The notes below the pieces were generated by a model. It saw only the letters and a list, made by a program, of their open reading frames with translations. It had not been told where the DNA came from and ran no database searches. From Astropecten irregularis (lineage: Eukaryota; Echinodermata; Asteroidea; Paxillosida; Astropectinidae), in assembly GCA_963971285.1 (NCBI GenBank), contig OZ020253.1, forward strand, positions 16,876,528 to 16,940,527: DNA of 64,000 bases, in the 5' to 3' direction. Both the position numbers and the translations under genes were made by a program. Below are positions 63,026-64,000 of this stretch, piece after piece; position 1 is the first letter of the stretch; each line of letters opens with the position of its first letter.

Positions 63026-63534
63026 TACATTTGGCATTTTGAATTCAAAGTCAAACTCAAAGATGGTCGGACTCCCAACTCAAAGGTGGTCGGACCCCGT
63101 GTACTTTTAGATTTAGAAGGCCGTGAGCCTCCTAAGTTCTAGCACTCTTCCCGGGGTGCCGTAACGTAATTATGTGTGACACAGAAAATCAATTTATTTG
63201 TCGACAAGTTGTGGGTCAATTACAAAAATGAGACTGCACAAGCATAACGGATGTATGAGGATCAAGAAAAAAAATTAATTCAGGGGAATTCACAATCTAG
63301 AAAGTGCTGCAAGGTGCTGCAATGTTTCACCAAAATTTGTGTTGTTTTCAAAACCCATTAATAGCGTTACGCGGGCACCCCAAAAAGTAAGAGTGCTGAA
63401 GGCTCACGGAGTAGCCTTCTTAATCTAGAAGTAGACCCTGTGGCCGGATGAACATGTAACAAGTGACATTGAGCAGGAAAAATTGCAGGTAGGGTTATTT
63501 AGGCTAAGCCTGTATTGACTATTATTTATTGTTT

Positions 63535-63580
63535 CGGAGCTTGCAGGTTCAAATCCAACAACAGTCAATTTTCTTTGTTA
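63535..63580 (+). repeat. tRNA-derived SINE piece (degraded)
   Basis: GCAGGTTCAAATCCAACA then CAGTCAATTTTCTTTGTT, a decayed version of the unit at 1-75. Confidence 0.45.
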
Positions 63581-63799
63581 TCGCTACTTTTGTATTGATG
63601 ACATAATATTTTTCAAGTTCAAGTTAGATAAAAAAAAAACTCTTTTTAAATTGTGTTGCAAAAATTGATAAAAACTATTTTGAATAGCTGAAGAGTTGAG
63701 GGTCTGAAGGTAATAATAATAATTAATATAAATAATACTAGAGCATTTATAATGCGCACAATATCTTGAAAGTTCCATTCAAAGGCGCAGATTATTATT

Positions 63800-63960
63800 A
63801 TCCCCTGGTCATTTGGCTACATTATTTTAACATTCCTGAAACCATCTCAACTCCCTGGGGAGTCCCGGCTGCTATAAGCAGGTACCCATTAACATCTGGG
63901 TGAAGAGCAGCAATATGTGACAAAGCATCTTGCCCAAAGATGCAAGCACCATTAAAGTTC
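63800..63960 (-). repeat. SINE-tail fragment, inverted
   Basis: Minus-strand reading gives GGTGCTTGCATCTTTGGGCA, TCACATATTGCTGCTCTTCA and GGAGTTGAGATGGTTTCAGG, as in 1998-2115 and 32308-32505. Confidence 0.65.
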
Positions 63961-64000
63961 CTTCTAATTCTTCATGTAGAGTAGATGAATATTTCTTCCT

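Overview
The window looks like nuclear DNA of a marine invertebrate deuterostome, most likely an echinoderm and perhaps a sea star. It has spliced genes with short exons in long AT-rich introns, a metazoan transmembrane prolyl 4-hydroxylase, a nucleoredoxin-like gene, and very dense short palindromic (MITE-like) repeats rich in AGGCCTA motifs. The phylum is an inference from repeat style and gene content; nothing here proves the species.

There are two supported gene families. (1) Two tandem plus-strand genes for transmembrane prolyl 4-hydroxylase (P4HTM, an ER-membrane Fe(II)/2-oxoglutarate dioxygenase). Copy 1 enters from the left edge already in progress: five exons (837-894, 2524-2669, 3097-3187, 3742-3859, 8527-9257) encode the catalytic half, and its N-terminal exons lie upstream of base 1. 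Copy 2 is complete: nine exons from 31136 to 57798 join in frame to give 497 residues with a membrane anchor, two EF-hand loops and the dioxygenase domain. Exon phases match exactly between the copies, so they are paralogues from a duplication. Copy 1 carries a C-terminal tail about 147 residues longer, with a His/Asp run. Both copies end in -DEL. (2) A two-exon minus-strand gene (60908-61736) encodes a 149-residue nucleoredoxin-like thioredoxin-fold protein (NXNL2-like) with an intact WCPPC site, convergent with P4HTM copy 2.

The rest is intronic or intergenic and mostly repeats. At least six palindromic families (called A to F here) occur many times: A (about 365 bp, ends AAGGTAGTATCATACTTTGG), B (shares one half with A), C (about 245 bp, ends GGGGCCAATTTCATA), D (about 300 bp, ends GGCCCAATTTCATGGAATCC), E (about 150 bp, GGGGCCGATTTCACT) and F (about 115-150 bp, GGGTCGATTTCAC). 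There are also tRNA-derived SINE pieces (two of them perfect hairpins), a 137-bp tandem repeat at 21.4-22.1 kb, a hexamer-based minisatellite at 7.63-8.0 kb, and smaller dispersed families G, H and I.

Layout: 1-9.6 kb copy 1; 9.6-30.5 kb intergenic repeats; 30.5-31.1 kb probable promoter and 5' UTR of copy 2; 31.1-58.4 kb copy 2 (intron 1 is 11.3 kb); 60.7-62.5 kb NXNL2-like gene; the rest repeats. No prokaryotic operon, CRISPR array, true tRNA or rRNA gene was seen. The points most worth a second look are the extended His-rich tail of copy 1, the near-identical exon 8/intron 8 tract shared by the two copies, inverted repeats flanking exon 4 of copy 2, the side-by-side pairing of E and F palindromes, and the chimeric A/B elements.
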